From the NCBI RefSeq assembly GCF_002775205.1, contig NC_036446.1, positions 16,492,565-16,556,564 of the forward strand: 64,000 bases of DNA. Direction: 5' to 3'. Each line of letters opens with the position of its first letter. Position 1 is the stretch's first letter. Shown here piece after piece: positions 12,701 through 27,700 of this stretch. Made by a program: the position numbers and the translations under genes. The notes under the pieces are model-generated. The model was given only the letters and a program-made list of their open reading frames with translations, did not search any database and was not told the DNA's origin. The stretch is from Xiphophorus maculatus (Eukaryota; Chordata; Actinopteri; Cyprinodontiformes; Poeciliidae).

Positions 12701-15700
12701 CTAAATTCAGTGTTTCAGAAAATAAAATCAGCATCTCCACATGCTATAAAATGTCATGGTAAACGCCTGTTAGTGGAAAAACAGTGGACCAACACCAGTA
12801 GATGACTTGGCTCCTAAAACCATCACTGACTGTGATACATTCACTCTGGGCTTCAAGCAACATGGATTCTGTGCCTCTGAACTCTTCCTCCAGACGTTGA
12901 AACCACTGATTTCCAAATGAAATGAGCAATTTGTTTAGAAAAGAGGATTTTGAATCACTGATCACCAGTCCAGTCTCTGGTTCAGGAGGAGCTTGACACG
13001 AGGAATGCAACGTTTGTCAGTGCAACGTGGCTCTTGATGTTCTGATTTCAACCTCAATCCAGTCATATTGAAGCTCCTCCAAATATTTGAATGAATTTTT
13101 CCTGACAATCCTCTCAAGGTCGTGGTTCTCCCTGCTGCTGCTGTGCGGTAGGAAGCTTTTCCTACCACACAACTTTCTGCGAATATGCTTGGATACACCA
13201 CTATATGAATGCCCAGCTTCTTAAGCAATTAGCTGATTATCAAAAGTTTCCAGTATTTCCACTTTTTAACCATATTTAAATCTGAGACACAGAATTACAA
13301 TATCTGTACACCATAATCATCAGAACTACTAAGAATTAAAGGCGTGACATATTTCACTCTATGTGTTATGAACCTACAGTATATTATGAGTTTCACTTTC
13401 TGAAATTATAAAGACTAAAAAGAAGTTGGACTTTATCCATAATATTCACATTTTTTGAGATGTACCTGTATACATTGAATATTTGGTAACACTTTAACTG
13501 TGTCATTCGGTAATTAATGACAGTTCTAATGGAGTTTTAAAGCAAATTTTAATAGAACTTTGATTTAAAAGGGTCATTATTGACCAAATAATGCAAAGTT
13601 GACACTTTTAATGAACTTTTAATGCAACTTTTAGTCCAACTGTGCATTAAAAGTGTCATTATTTACCGAATGACACTTTGTGACATGTCATAACCATTCA
13701 TGAAGACTCCTTTGAGTTCATAACATGTGTTGCGCCATGTTTTTGATAGTGTCATGCCAGTCTTATGCACACCCCTTCAAATAAACTATTAGCAAATATT
13801 TTTACTTCATTCCGTAACACTGGTTTTCATCAGTACTTACGAATATCATCTTCATGATAGATGACGGAGTGGAACGGCACATTGCTGTGCTCCAGATACC
13901 TCTCTGAGGGTTCGACATAAAACGTTCCTTGGTGGGTTTTAATAAATCCTTCAAATCGTCCGTCAACCACCGAGCCGTGAGTCAGAGTCCCCTGTTCACC
14001 TGCCAAACAAAGGAAAGAGCAGCAAAAAAATCTAGATCACGTCCTGCTAAACAGATAATCTCAGTTATAAGATGCCCCCAGACGACGTTCCCAGGCACAA
14101 AAACATAATGGCATACACTTCCCATTTCACCTTTTGTTTAAAACAATAAAAGCCCCTTTCCTGATGTTTATGTGAACTTACGAGGAGACGTGCAGCAGGA
14201 AGAAGAGGAAAGGAAATTAAAATATGTTGGGGGATGGGGTGGAAGAAAACTGGATTTACACTACTCACTCGGGTGTATTTATATATATTTATCTGGTAAA
14301 ATACAACTCAGATGACGCAGACTAATCTGTAGTATGAAAATATGATAAATGAGGCAGAGACCTTGACTTTTGTAGCATCACACAACCTTTTTATCTCCAA
14401 AGGGAATTGCTTTCCTCTTGATTTAAAATGCCCTCATAGATTTTACTATGAAGTTAAAATTGTGTCTTAGTATAGAGAAAACAAAGCATTACACTTGTCT
14501 CTCAAAATAGTGTTTTACTGACTTTCCACGTTGGGTTGTAGGTTTTGTTTTTATAAAACCACATGAAGCTACTCTTGATTCCTTAAAAACGTACGGTCAC
14601 GAGGGTTCCTCAGTTTATTCTCTTTTATTTCCAATCATTCTTAATAAACATCAAATTCAATGCTGAATGCTCAAATATCAAAATGTTAAAAGTATGCAAC
14701 TGCTCTTATTTCACAAAGTTATTTAATCTCTTTAAGTCAGGGTTCCTAATTTTTATGAATAAATTCCTGACTTCTAAGACTTTTATTTCCTTTATGTTGA
14801 TTTTAAAACACGCAAAAAAGAAAGTAAGGAAGTAAAAACACAACTAAAGAAAGGAAGGACACAATGACAGGCAGGAGGAAATGCACAGTGAATGAAAGAA
14901 AAAAGGAGAAAGAAAATGAAGGAGCATAAGGTATGATCGAACTAAATACGTGTGAAAGGAAATGAAAACGGTCACAAGAAATCAGAGAAGGATACAAGGA
15001 AAGGATGGAAGGAATACAAAAGACAAGAAGAAGAAGAGAAGGGCAGGAGAAAAGCAAAAGAGTACAAATATTAAAGAGCCGAATGAAGAGGAGTGGGAAT
15101 GTAGACATGTTGTTTAGCAGAACGTTTTAGCTAAAAGAGATACTATTGTGAAGACGCATTTATACTCACTTATTCTGATTGGATAGCAACAGGGATTACC
15201 CACGTTGCTCAAAAGCCTGGTTTTATTGCTTGATCAACCCTGGCTGGCAGAGTCCAGGCTGAACGCTCTGAATGTTATGAAAAAAGCTTTGTTCAAACAA
15301 ATCCACACGCTGGTGGTGTTGGGTTGGATGATGGTTGGTTTTCTTTTTTTTTTTTATCGCCCCGCAAGGGGTCTTTTTTGTGGGCTCTAGTGTCCCTTTT
15401 TCAAAGTATTCTGACAGGAAAGGGGGAAGACATGCGGTAAAAGTCGTCGGGTCCGGGAATCGAACCCGCGACAGCCGCGTCGAGGCCATGTTGCCTCTGA
15501 ATGTGGGTCGCGCTAACCCCTCCGCCACCACGGCACATGGTTGGTTTTCTATCGCTACATCAAGATGTTTATTTCAGAGTAAAGAATTGCAAGATGCAAT
15601 GTTGATATTTTTCACTCATCTCAAAAGTAAATCTCAAAGTAAAAGATTTCCAGGAATCCAAACCAGAACCAGGAATAACCCGGCTAGGTTGACCCCAACT

Positions 15701-18700
15701 TGCTCATTTCCTTTTTGCCCTCAGTGAGTTCTCTAACAGCATCGGTCACCCGAAACCATTTTTTAACTGTTTTTTTCCTCCATTGTTTTTGTTGGGTGAA
15801 AAAGGAACAAAAAAAAAGGGAAATGTTTTAAAAATAATTATACTGATAGGTTAAGAGCCCCATTTGATTTTGACAATCAGTAAGACTTGTGGAGTTATTT
15901 ACAATAAATCATTTAAAAGAGACAGACAGACAATGAAGAAACTGTAAACAGGAAATGATGTGAGGAAAGCGCGGCCTTACCGAAGATTTCTCCACTGTAA
16001 ATATGTGACGTGTCGATGGGTTCCTCTTGTCCTGACACCTCAATGACGAGATCCGGAGAAAAGAGCTTTGTATCTCTCTTTAGCCGCAAGTTAAAATGTC
16101 TAAAGAGAGAGAAAAAAAGGAAAATTAGCTTCAGCAATAAACAATAAGCATCCAAACTTATCTCACAAAATAAAGTCTGTGCTGAAAAACACAGATTCAC
16201 AACAAAAACCTCAAGGCTGCAGATCAAACAACCACAACGAAAGCTTTGTCACTTTGTGCTGCAGGCTGTTGCCTAAAGATTTTCTCTATAATAGTGATGT
16301 CGAAAGAATAGAATAAAAAAAGAAACTCATCGCTGATATAATCCCATATGAGCCACTAGCTTACCAGAAACTTGCAGCGATGTTTGAAACACTTCAAACG
16401 ATGAGAAATATCCGTGCTTAACATAATTCTTATGCAATCACACGACTGTGAAGGTTCTTCCACATGACTCAACTCTGAATCACCACTGCTTCTTACTCAC
16501 TCGGACCCTGTGAGTTCAGCCATTTTGGCTTCATCATGTTGGTAAAATGGGGGTACTTTAATATCTTAGCTGTATTTCTCCCCCATTATATTTGTTTGTT
16601 CAGATGTACAATATAACTTAGCCGTGCTTCGATGCAGTTGGCAGTGCTGCAGGATAAATAATGAGTCCTCTGTGAGAAATAGCAATGAGTTCTGACAGGT
16701 CTTACAGAGAGCAGCTCTGACATTACAACATGCTATTCATTTTTTCTCATTCTATTTTTTTTAATTACAAAGCCACATATTTGCTTGGAATGTCGTCTGA
16801 CCTGATTTCAGCGTCAGATACTGATAAATTCCATATTAGTAAAAATCAAGTTTCTACATACTAAAAAAAATCTGTTCACAGTTAAAAACTAGCGACCAGG
16901 CCCGATATCTGGGTGTAGTGATGGACTCTGACCTAAACGTTCAGAGCCACATAAAGACAGTTACAAAGTCGGCCTTCTATCACCTGAAGAACATTTCTAG
17001 AATTAGAGGACTAATGAATCAGTGAGATCTAGAGAAACTTATCCATGCGTTTATCTCCAGTCGCATTGATTACTGCAACAGTGTCTTCACAGATCAATCA
17101 AACAGCAGCTGATACAGAATGCTGCTGCTCGCATCCTGGCTAAAACCAGGAAGATAGATCACATCACCTCAGCTTAAGACCCCTGCACTGGCTCCCTGTA
17201 GTTCAGAGAATAGACTTTAAATACGTTATCAGTTTATAAATCACTGAACGGTTTAGCACCACAAAAGATTAAATATCTGCTGTTGTATCAACCGCTCAGG
17301 TTTTCTGGTTCTGCTCTGCATCCCCAGAAACAGAACCAAAAATGGGTAAGCAGCATTCAGCTTCTATGCACCACAAATCTGGAACAAACTTCCAGAAAAC
17401 TGCAAAACTGCTGAAACGCTGAGTGCCTTTAAATCTAGACTAAAAACCCTCCTGGTTCAAGTTGCCTTTGAAGCATAATCGATTAAGAATTTAACGATGG
17501 CGCCCGACTAAGTGTAATGTTTCAATTGTTGATTCTATGTTGCATGACTTTGTGTTTTTTGTGTTTTTATGATGTAAAGCACTTCGAAATGCCTTGTTAC
17601 TTAAATGTGTTGTACAAATAAAATTTGTTTGATTGATTGAAAAGAGATTTTTCTAAATGTGAACAGGAATATAATTGAAAGTCTAGCAGCGTTACAAAGT
17701 GAACTGCGTTTTGAGGGTCAGACAGAGAGCAGGATTTCCCTCTGCAGGATGAACCTTTGACCTGTCCAAGCATTCACATTTGAGGACATTTGCTGTAAAC
17801 AGCAAACAGTAAACATTTGCAGTTTACAGCATCTTTCAGGCAGGTTTGGTTTTATTTTTTATATACAGAAACCAAAAACATCAACAAAAAAAGGTCAATA
17901 TAGCCACCCAACTAGATTAATGTAACTGGTAATGGTACAAATGAGGTCAAAGACTAAATCAAATGCATTTTTTCTTTAATCACCGCATGTCCAGACTGTG
18001 CATGTAAAGGCTCTAATACAGAAGCACAGGTGAAGCTGTTTGCTCTCCAAGCGGGACACTGGTGTTATTTGTGTGAATGGGTGTGGCTACCACTGATATA
18101 GACAAAGAACAAACAGGCAAACAGGAAACAGCCAACTGTATCAAAGGTGACGTCTGTCACTGACACCATGAATGAAAGCACATCCAAATGATCCACAACA
18201 ACAACAGCCCAAATAGCTGGTCTTTCAACTAACTGGTAACCAGTAAGATTATAGAAAACACTCAAGTTTACAATGATTAAAAAAACTACTACCAAGGTTT
18301 TTTTCCATGTTGGTGTACAGTGGACTGCACAATGAGTCTTTATTTTTTCCAATTTGTATTCAATTACTCTCTTTGCTCAAAATTCTAATTATTATACATC
18401 AGCATGTATATTTTAAGGCTCTTTGAATGAAATAGGTAATACATTTGAGCATTCAATTCAATTCAGAGAAATAATTACATTTCAAAATCTGAACAAAATT
18501 ACAACTCTTGCTATAGCATAGACATAGTACATAATATTACTAAAGGTAATATTTTTAATAATTTGACTTCAACTGGTTCTTTTACCTATGATGATTTAGA
18601 CAAAGCTTGGTCATATTTTACACACTATTCTCTTTATCTGGACACAAATATTAATGTGAGTGGGAATCACAAATAATGCTTTTCAAACGTTATAACAAAG

Positions 18701-21700
18701 ATTCAAAGGCCTCTGCTCTGGTTAAGCACAAAGTGAGGACTATTTATCTTTTTATCTCAACTCTTTTTCGTGACTTCTTTAAGGACCTAATGTGGTTTTG
18801 AATAACTTCAGATATCTTAGATAATATACCATTTAAAGGATTTTATAAATGTCACTTGTAGCATCTGTGGTGTATTATTTCAGCTACAAATAGTCTAGTG
18901 AGAAAGTACAATCTCTCAACAGAACAAATAGTCTAAATTAGAACTCCATTAATACAACACAGCTAAAAGACCTGAATAATAATAATAATATTCTAATTCC
19001 TGAGGAAGGTAGATGTAAAGATAGTCATACTGGTACATCTCAACACATTACAATGCCACCAGAAAATCTATATATTTCAGTAATTCACTTCAAAAGATGA
19101 AAGTAATTTAGATTACACACATGAACGCAGTATTTTTGTGTTTCACTGGCGATTTAAACCCCCAAAGAGCAGGAGTCCAACTCCAGTCCTGGTGATCCAG
19201 TGTTCTGCAACTTTTAGATACATTTCTTGTTGAGCATTACTGAATCTAAACGCTGAAATATTTACTCAGCAATTACTTATTTTGGGGGGGTTGTTAAAAC
19301 AGAAACAAATCTAGACGTTGCAGGAAATCGGTTGTCATGAACCAGTTTGACACCTGTGTCATAGAGATGATAAGGCAGTAAATAAGACAATCAGACCCAA
19401 TGATGAGCTGAAAGCTGCTATTAAAGCAAGCAGGGCTTCCTTAACCCTCAGTAAAGTCACAGGGCTGACTGCCTCCATGGCACGATGCATTGATGTAGTG
19501 AATTGATGTAGTGAATAATGCAAAAGGAGCTGAATAGCAAAACTGAATGGCATACATCTTAATAAAAACTCATCTTTTTATATTGGTCTTATGTAAAGCT
19601 ATACATTTGAAAAGAAATCAATGTTTAACAATATGTAAAATAAAATAACTTCAATATTTTAGTTTTGATATGATGGAATGAAAAAATTTATTTGGAAATC
19701 AATGAGAGATATGACTGGGCAATAAATCAATAACTATATATATATATAGCGAAAGACATGATCAATATCACTGAATTCCCGCCAGAAACGCACAACATTC
19801 TGGGGGACGTAGGCAAAGGAAAGGCTTTAGCTCTTCAACCTCTCAATGTTGATGGCATCAACTAACTCACTCTCTCGCTGTTTGGTTACCTAGCAACAAC
19901 CTGACGACTAACTTACGCAGCAGCAGTTTCAGGTTTTACCACAGTGCCTCGAAGCTGCGCTGTGGTAAAACTTCTTGCGGTAAAATGCTTCTTTGGTTAC
20001 CGAGCAACCAAATAGGCAAGAGCACTGTCAGGTTTCACCACAGCGCCACAAAACTGCTTAAAGTGAAGGAAGAAAATGATCACCATATATATTGGCTGAT
20101 ATGAAACTCTGGTATCGTGTTACTTTTTAAAAAATATATATTCTAGTCTGGATGAGAGAAAATCAAACCCTATGAAGACTGTTTTAAACTTGGATGTTTA
20201 CATAGATGTGTGAAAATATTGAGTTGTGTGTCCATACTGTCGCTCTATACAGAGCAACGAGACCTCAGCAGAAAAAGATTACATTTCAACAGATATTCCA
20301 CAGAAAACAGGTTTCTAAAACATAATTGGAACTTGCATTCTTGTACAATGTGGCTTTGGAATGTTCACCTTGATTTTCTTTGCATTTTAAAACTCAAAAT
20401 GAATGAACGTATGGAGGAACTTTTGTCAAAAGCCGGCTATGACTAAGGTGTTCAAGAATGTGAAGAACCTGTAACCGTCAATTATAACACTGTGGGCCAA
20501 AGGGAAATCCAGTTTGCAGAAGCCTCATAACTGTAAGAACTGGTTTAAAGTTTGCTTGACACTTGTTTTTAATACACATTCTGATTTCTGTAGCTTAACA
20601 AATCAGGCAAAAACCTAAAAATAAGAGATTCACAGTCTCATGATCACCATGCAGCACTGAAAGGTGAAGGAGAGACAACCAAAATAAAAGCTAGACCGCT
20701 ATCTAAGACATCCTCTTTGCTGATAAAGATGAATACATAATCAACACGGAAATACTAAAAATAATGTTGCAAAATCAATAACAATAAAAGCAGATCACAT
20801 TTCTCCATAGACAACACAAGCAAAATGTTAAGACATTCTGCTTTACATGTCCCTAAAAGCAGCTTATGATTCTGTGTACAACTAAATTATTCAAATAAAA
20901 TCTACAAAATGTGCATACATGTGTTTTCATTTGGACTGTGGATGCCATTACAAAACAGTAAGCCTTTAACAAACAACCATCCAAGAGCAAAGCGACATTG
21001 AATAACCCAGCAGTTCAGATTTTGCATGAAGCACTGTAAACCTTTTTTCCTTCTGGTAGACTTGACACTCATTAACGTGGCTTATCTGTCTAATTTTCCA
21101 AGCTTCTGCATCAAGGGTACACTTGCTGCTGTTCACTCCAGGTAAGTCACAGATGCGTGATATTATAAAAACATGCAGCACGCAATATTATTGCGAATAT
21201 TTCTTTTCCACCATCAAAATCTCCCCCATCACTCTGCATTAGTTACAATGTCTTGGTCACTAAAATCTATAGCTAAATCTAGGAAAGCAGATTCTGAATG
21301 GCAAATGGTAATTTCCTTCTAAATACTGCATTCAAGTCGTTTTTCTGCTTCTGCAATATTGAGAAGCTTAGGGCTGAAAGGATTAATCAGATTAATTGAT
21401 TATTGAAATAATCATCAACTAATGTAGTAATTGATTAATTGTTAACTGAATTACACAGCCTCAAAAAGAGGCTATTTACTGAAAGAACATGTTACTCAGA
21501 ACTATAACTAAAACCGAACAAAAACTACAGACATATCAAATTTAAGATGAAAAAAACTTATCTTAAAAGATTTAAAAGACAAAACAAACTTATCTTAAAA
21601 AAGGTTCTATTATGAACTCCTCAAGTGACATACTTAGTAAAAATAAAAGCCTTTTAAGCACATTTTGCTATCCAATAATCAATTTCTTAATCCAGTGATG

Positions 21701-24700
21701 AACTCTATGCTGTATTGATGCCAAGTCAAGCAGAAATAGCTGAGCTGTTATTGTATTTTAGGAAATAAAATGCTTATTTAAAATGAATTAATTATTTCTA
21801 TATTGCATTTTTCAAGGTATTCCAATAGTCTATAGAAAAAAATCCCTAAGTGGTTAAATTAAATGAAAAATCTGCAGAATGTGGCCAATTTTTTTATCCA
21901 TCAATAGAAAAGTTGATTACTAAAATAATCGTTAGCTGCAGCCCTAAAATTGAAAATGCAATGCCAACGGTGATCTAATATATTGAGAAGCTCAAGTACA
22001 GGCTAATCACTGGGATTTCCCATAACTCCACTCGAAAAAAAAAGAAAGAAAAAAAGCTTTGTGGGTTTCTCCTTTGCTTGTTAAATTCCTACTTCCAAAG
22101 AGAAACCACGTGCAACAAAAATGGGAAGTGTTCCAACTTAGCTGTCTACATTATTGTGCAAAGAGAAAAATATAAATGAAATAATAACATCTGCATTTTT
22201 GAAACTTTAAACTGCATTGGTACATGTTGGACAATCTTTTCTTTTCCAGAAAGGAGTGACATAAAGCAGATAAAGGATCCAAATTTCCACTGCAGATTAG
22301 TAAGATTTCAGTAAGGAAGGGTGTGTGTGTGGGGGTGGATGTGTGTGTGTGTGTGTGTGTGTGTTTTGAATTGAACTGACCTCCCATGAGCCTTGAAGTC
22401 CAAGTGAACCGTCTTGTCTTGCGGATGAAGTGCCCTTTTGGCTCTCTGATGACTGCTGTGCAGAGCTTCTGTGTCATATGACAAACCCTCATAATGGCGA
22501 ATATATTTGTTCAACGGCTTTTCAAACTGGCCTGAAAGACAATTCAATGACACAATGAGGCAAACTTTGTTTAAAAAAAGTCAGATGCAACATAATTTCT
22601 CTGATTTCTGGGACAAAACAAAACATTTGAATGAGCAGTCATCGAACGAGTCACGCTAGAAAATGTTAGGAATGTCTCCAAAACTGAGCAGGGTAAAGCT
22701 GTCACTCCCAGCACAAGTGTAAAAGGCTTATTCATTTTAACGCCTCAAACCCACAGAGTTCTTCCAACCATCTTTCATTCTAACTGCTTCCTTTGTTCTT
22801 TTATCAAAAACACTGAGTCCTCAGTTTAACACAAGGGGAGCAGAGCACATGATGCGCATCAGGTGACTGGGGGTCTGTTTCCACAGAATAGCCTGTCTCA
22901 ATGCCAGTGAATGAAATCGCTGAAGGCTGCTGTAGTAGTAAGAAGCTCCATTAAAAGGAAACACTGGATGCCATTTAAATACTAGTTTCTGTTTATGTTG
23001 TCACGGCAGTTTTCAAAATAATGGCATTACAGTTGACAATTTATTATTAAGCAGAGAACCGAAGTCATTGATTTAGCTCCATTAACCTTCATGAAAGTAT
23101 TAAAGTGCGAAACACAAATGGTGGAATAAATAGATGACAATTAATGTTGTTATTCTCAATAAAACCAATTTATTGAAAACACTAGAGGAACCAAAGAAAC
23201 ATAACAGAATATATAAATGCACCGATCAGGATTGAAAAACCAATTTCTGGTTTGCTTCAGCAGAAAATGACAAAATAACATTTTCCCCATTTATGAATGA
23301 AATTATTCCTTTTGGTTTTAATGACTTCACAACAAAGTGCATAAATGAACCAATGTTTGCTGGCGTTTACCTGGGTGGGGAGGATCATTTGTTGTTTAAT
23401 GTTTTAGTCAATTTCACTCCTTTTATTTTTTGTAGCTACATGAGTAGCTCATTAAATGCTGCTGTTAAAAAAACAACAAAATGGTACAAGACTGAGTGAG
23501 TCAAACTCAATCAGTTACCGGTTGTAACTATGAGGAAATATGATTTATTTCTGTCATGCTCACACAGAATTCTGATACAAACGGAAAAACACTATACAGG
23601 CGTGTTTATCTGAAATATTTGAGGTTATAGTGCCTTACTTTTATTGTGGTAAAGCACTATAACAGTAAGAAAATGAAGGTTAGAGACATTTGGTCTGAAA
23701 CACCAAATGTCTTTATTTTTCCACCCCACTGTTTTGCTCTGTAAAGTGGGAGTCACAACTCCCCAAACAGGGAGGGAGAGGCTGTACCAGCAACTTGTTC
23801 ATGAGTGCACATGAAGCAACTTGTTCATGACTGCACATAGGAAACAGCAACAATCTGCTGCTCTCATCTATTTCTAAAATCACAATAATGTAAACAAACT
23901 AAGACAGGCATAAACTAGGCTTAGGGATGCCTGGACGGGCTTAGAGTGAAGGTGGCGGGTGTTTTTCTAATCAAGGAATGTAAATTTAGTACTAAAATAA
24001 ATACCGCTATCCCAGATTGCAAGATCTCCTCCCTCAGGAGGATGTGGAAACTTTATTGATGTTTAATATTGACACTGAGTAGTAATTACATGTTTAATTC
24101 TGGGTCTAACACAGCAATTATTTTTATTTTTTTTTAAAAAGGAAAAAAAAGGGATTTTGTCCAAACGCCATAAATAAAACTTGCCTATAGCCATAAAACC
24201 CAAATCATCCTCTTAAAATGATAATTTATAAAGCATAATAAATGACTACTGTGTAAATGTATTTGTTTTATGGTTATATTAAAGAAACACTGCTTTATTT
24301 CTACTTTGAGGTTTAGGAACAAAGACAAAAAAAATTAACTATTACAGCAAAGCAAATCCAAATGACTTTTATGCAGTTTTCAACCTTAAGCTCCTAAAAT
24401 ATAGAGCTGCTGCTAAGATTGTGCAGCCTGTATAATTACCCTTATTTTAGATGTTTTATTCTATTTTTTTAATCTGTCTAATTTTTTTTACAATAATCTT
24501 TAAAGATTCTCATTTTAAAATCATGTGCTACTAGTGAAACAACAAGATTTAATAAGAAAGAAATGCACTGAATGAAAAATTATATTTTTATGTTAAATGA
24601 AAAAAAGAATGTAGTTTGCAGCAGTTTCTTAGAATTCTCAAAATGGTCATGAAAGCTCATCAACGACCAGTTAAAATTAACCTCTTATCTCATTTAGTTT

Positions 24701-27700
24701 GCTTATAATCAGATGTTTAGTTGACTTCAAAGATGTGCATGGCACAACCGCACGAGATTTGCATCTACACAAATACATTCCACACCTGAGTTACTTGAAG
24801 TCTCGGTGGGTGATCAAGCACAAACCCGGTCAAAATAATAACAATTCTGTTTTTTTGTTCTGGAACAGCCCAGTCTCACTCCGAACTTTTTACACAAGGA
24901 TTAATGGTTAGTAATTAATACTAAAGGAGAAGTAATTCAAAATATTTTTTGCAGTTTCACTGCTGCTGCACATCTTCAGGATTGCAGAGCAAAGTGTTTC
25001 GAGTGCCTTTGCAAAGAGCAGCTGTTGACAGAAAGGAAACTGTTTTGCTGACAAGAAGCGAGGAAGTGGTAACAGCATGGATTCAACTCTTCTGGGCTTT
25101 GCAAGCAAGTTGATAGTTTGACAACAAAACCAAAACTGGCAACTCCAAGGTCTGCACTCAACTATGGATATAGCTGTGCATCCCACAGCGAAGAACAAAC
25201 AAACCTGAGATTTAGTTGTAACCTGGAAAAACCCAAATCCTTAAATAAATACTCTTAAGGATCAACAACAATGAAATTAAGAAAACAAATCTTAAACTGT
25301 AGTGACATCAACGAAATTATGCCAGACAAATAACCAAACATGACTTAACAAAGCCCTGTTGGGCTGGAGTACAGGAACTTCACAATATGCTTTGTGAAAG
25401 CAGCAGTGTGGTGAAGCTGTTGGACTCAGCCTGCTATTGTTTTGAAAGTGTCTGGTCCAAGTTGTTTGCTCCGATTTTATGCTAACATTGACACGAACTG
25501 ACACAGTTGCTGCGGATGATTTATTTCACCTCCTTCTGCTGCTATTCCTTAGACATGAGAAAGTCCTGCTAAGAAATTTGAAAAGGATCTTGTAGAAATT
25601 ATTAGAGTTGACCCTCGCCTACTCGCAACTTGGTATTTGTGAATTTTTCTGCAAAACATAACTCCAAGTTATTTGTGATTTATCCTTAGAGCCTATTTTA
25701 AATAAATGAAAACATCTGTATTCCCTTTTTCGTGCTTATTGTCTTTGTTTTATTTGTATAATATATGGCTGACTTCTAGTTTTTGATTTGATGCTTTTAT
25801 TTTGATAAGATAACTTTCCCTGTATATATTATAGAACGGCAGTTTAATGACAGAAAGTAAAGGAAGAAAGGTTGCAACAACATTAAGTGTATCTTATTAT
25901 ATTTGATAGAGGCACAAGGTACGTTTATTTTGTAAAAAATGATATTTCTAATATTGATTGGTTGAAATTGTGAACTTGTTTTACTGTATACAAACACTAG
26001 GTATAGCTTTTGAATTAGAGTTGACATTTTTAGTTGTGAATGTTTTTGTTAGTTCAAACGTTATGGTTGTAAGAGCATGGTTTTGTCCCTTACACTGTCT
26101 TTTTCTTGTGTGTTTGTACATACAGCTCCTCCTTCAGTGAAACTCAGGGTTTATTTCTAATAAACCTCACTGTTCTTCAGTAAAGCCTAAATCCTTCATT
26201 GGGCCTGGGGCGGGGGAGTCTGCTACACATATGTTCAGTCATCACATAATTAATTATAATTTCCTTTTTTGGCATTTGCTATAAATTCTCAACAAAACTT
26301 AAAGCAGCTTTAATCCAGATTGTACATGAACCCCCTCCTCTCTGACATCAGCAGCAGTAATTGTGTGTGGGCCTTTAACGCAGCCATGTTGGGCTCCAGC
26401 CATCTTGGATTTCATAAAGCACTTCCAGAGTGATATTAAGGTGTCGTTTTGCCGTTTCAATATATTTTGTGAAAGGACAGATGGTAGATGTGGCAGAAGT
26501 GAGCCAGCCTCTATTCTGCTGCTGACTCAACAGTGGAGGACATCACAGCTTCATCAGCTGACTCGTATAAGGGCAAGCAGGCTTTTTGGTGGAGGGAGCG
26601 ATGTAGAGATGACATATGGTTTGTGCAACCACCCACTCACAAGTTGCACAATCAGGTTCTTTTGTGACAGAGGCTATTGGCTGGTTCTATCTACAGTAGA
26701 CTACTGTGTGAGAAAAAAACATGCCAGATAGGGCTTCCTTTTACTCCCTAAAGACAATAGATTATTAAAGTTTCCCTCCTCCCAAAAAAACAAAGTGCTT
26801 AAGTATTCTTTAAAGCTGCTGAATGTACTGTAGTCAGAGGAGAGACAAGTCATCTATCTGCTATGCTTTCCCTGTAATTTTGACTTAATTAGCTACCTGC
26901 CTGTGCCTGTATGTTAATGGGCAGACTTCTTCCTGAAGATCATATTACTTTTCTTCATCCATTTCAAATCACATTGAACTGAATGTGAATATCTAATTTA
27001 ATCAAACATTTTTCATGGTGTATAAACAATCATCTCATTTTGAATGTGAACAAAACAAAAGAAAAGATTGTAGATTTCCAGAGAAACAGGGTTAGATCAT
27101 TATCCATTATCTGTTGTCATACAACAATGTCTTCAGTCAGAGGCTTCTTCACAACCACTATAACACAGACATCTACAGGACTCCCTGTAGCCGTCTGCCT
27201 TCTTGAAGAACCTTGAATAACATGAGTTGCAACAAATAATTTTTTTTTAATTTAACTGAAACAGGGACAAATTTCTAAATAAGCTAAACATAGTTGTATT
27301 ACATTTTAACTAAAAAAGTGTAATATAAATATGTTTTTCTTTGGAACTGCACTATGAAATGAACTTAGATCTATTTTTATGTTTTCAGTTCCGTCTCATA
27401 CTTGAGATTTTGTAAATAAATTTAAACAGTGCCACATTCACCCAAAGGCGCTTACAAATGCGCAATAGGTGGGCAACTTGGGGGTAAATGCCATGCCTAG
27501 GGGCACATCGACATGTGACACAATAAAGCTGGAATCAAACCCACAACGTTCAGATTAAAAGACAATTACACCTCCCAATAAGCTACAGTCACCGATAAGC
27601 AAATACATAAACAATAAAGGTCTTACTTTATTTATTTATGCAGGAGTTAGCCATATATATTCAACATTAAATATATTCTTTAATTATTAAATTAATCAAA

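Larger units (their letters stand above)
10577..13840. other. adam10 intron 4
   Basis: 3.3-kb intron holding a perfect hairpin (12450-12493), a Tc1/mariner remnant (12641-13470) and a MITE (13484-13815). I see nothing definable in 10,577-12,440. Confidence 0.7.
14000..15980. other. adam10 intron 3
   Basis: 2-kb intron. It contains a purine-rich tract (14805-15110) and a complete SINE insertion (15331-15550); the rest is unremarkable. Confidence 0.7.
16100..22380. other. adam10 intron 2
   Basis: 6.3-kb intron carrying a LINE tail, two hAT-like fragments, a MITE and a GT repeat just beside exon 2. I see no gene between them. Confidence 0.7.

Noticed and set aside
14803..15108. Hydrophobic 101-residue minus-strand frame
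   Set aside because: It is the complement of a purine-rich tract; Leu/Phe/Ser codons follow from base composition, with no homology or splice support.
15454..15527. Stand-alone tRNA gene
   Set aside because: The tRNA-like head is joined to a SINE body and tail within a target-site duplication.
26363..26731. 122-codon plus-strand frame in adam10 intron 1
   Set aside because: No domain, no splice partners and no conserved motif seen.
27525..27592. Functional tRNA gene
   Set aside because: The box A and B matches are imperfect, the stems do not pair well and the sequence continues into a SINE body.
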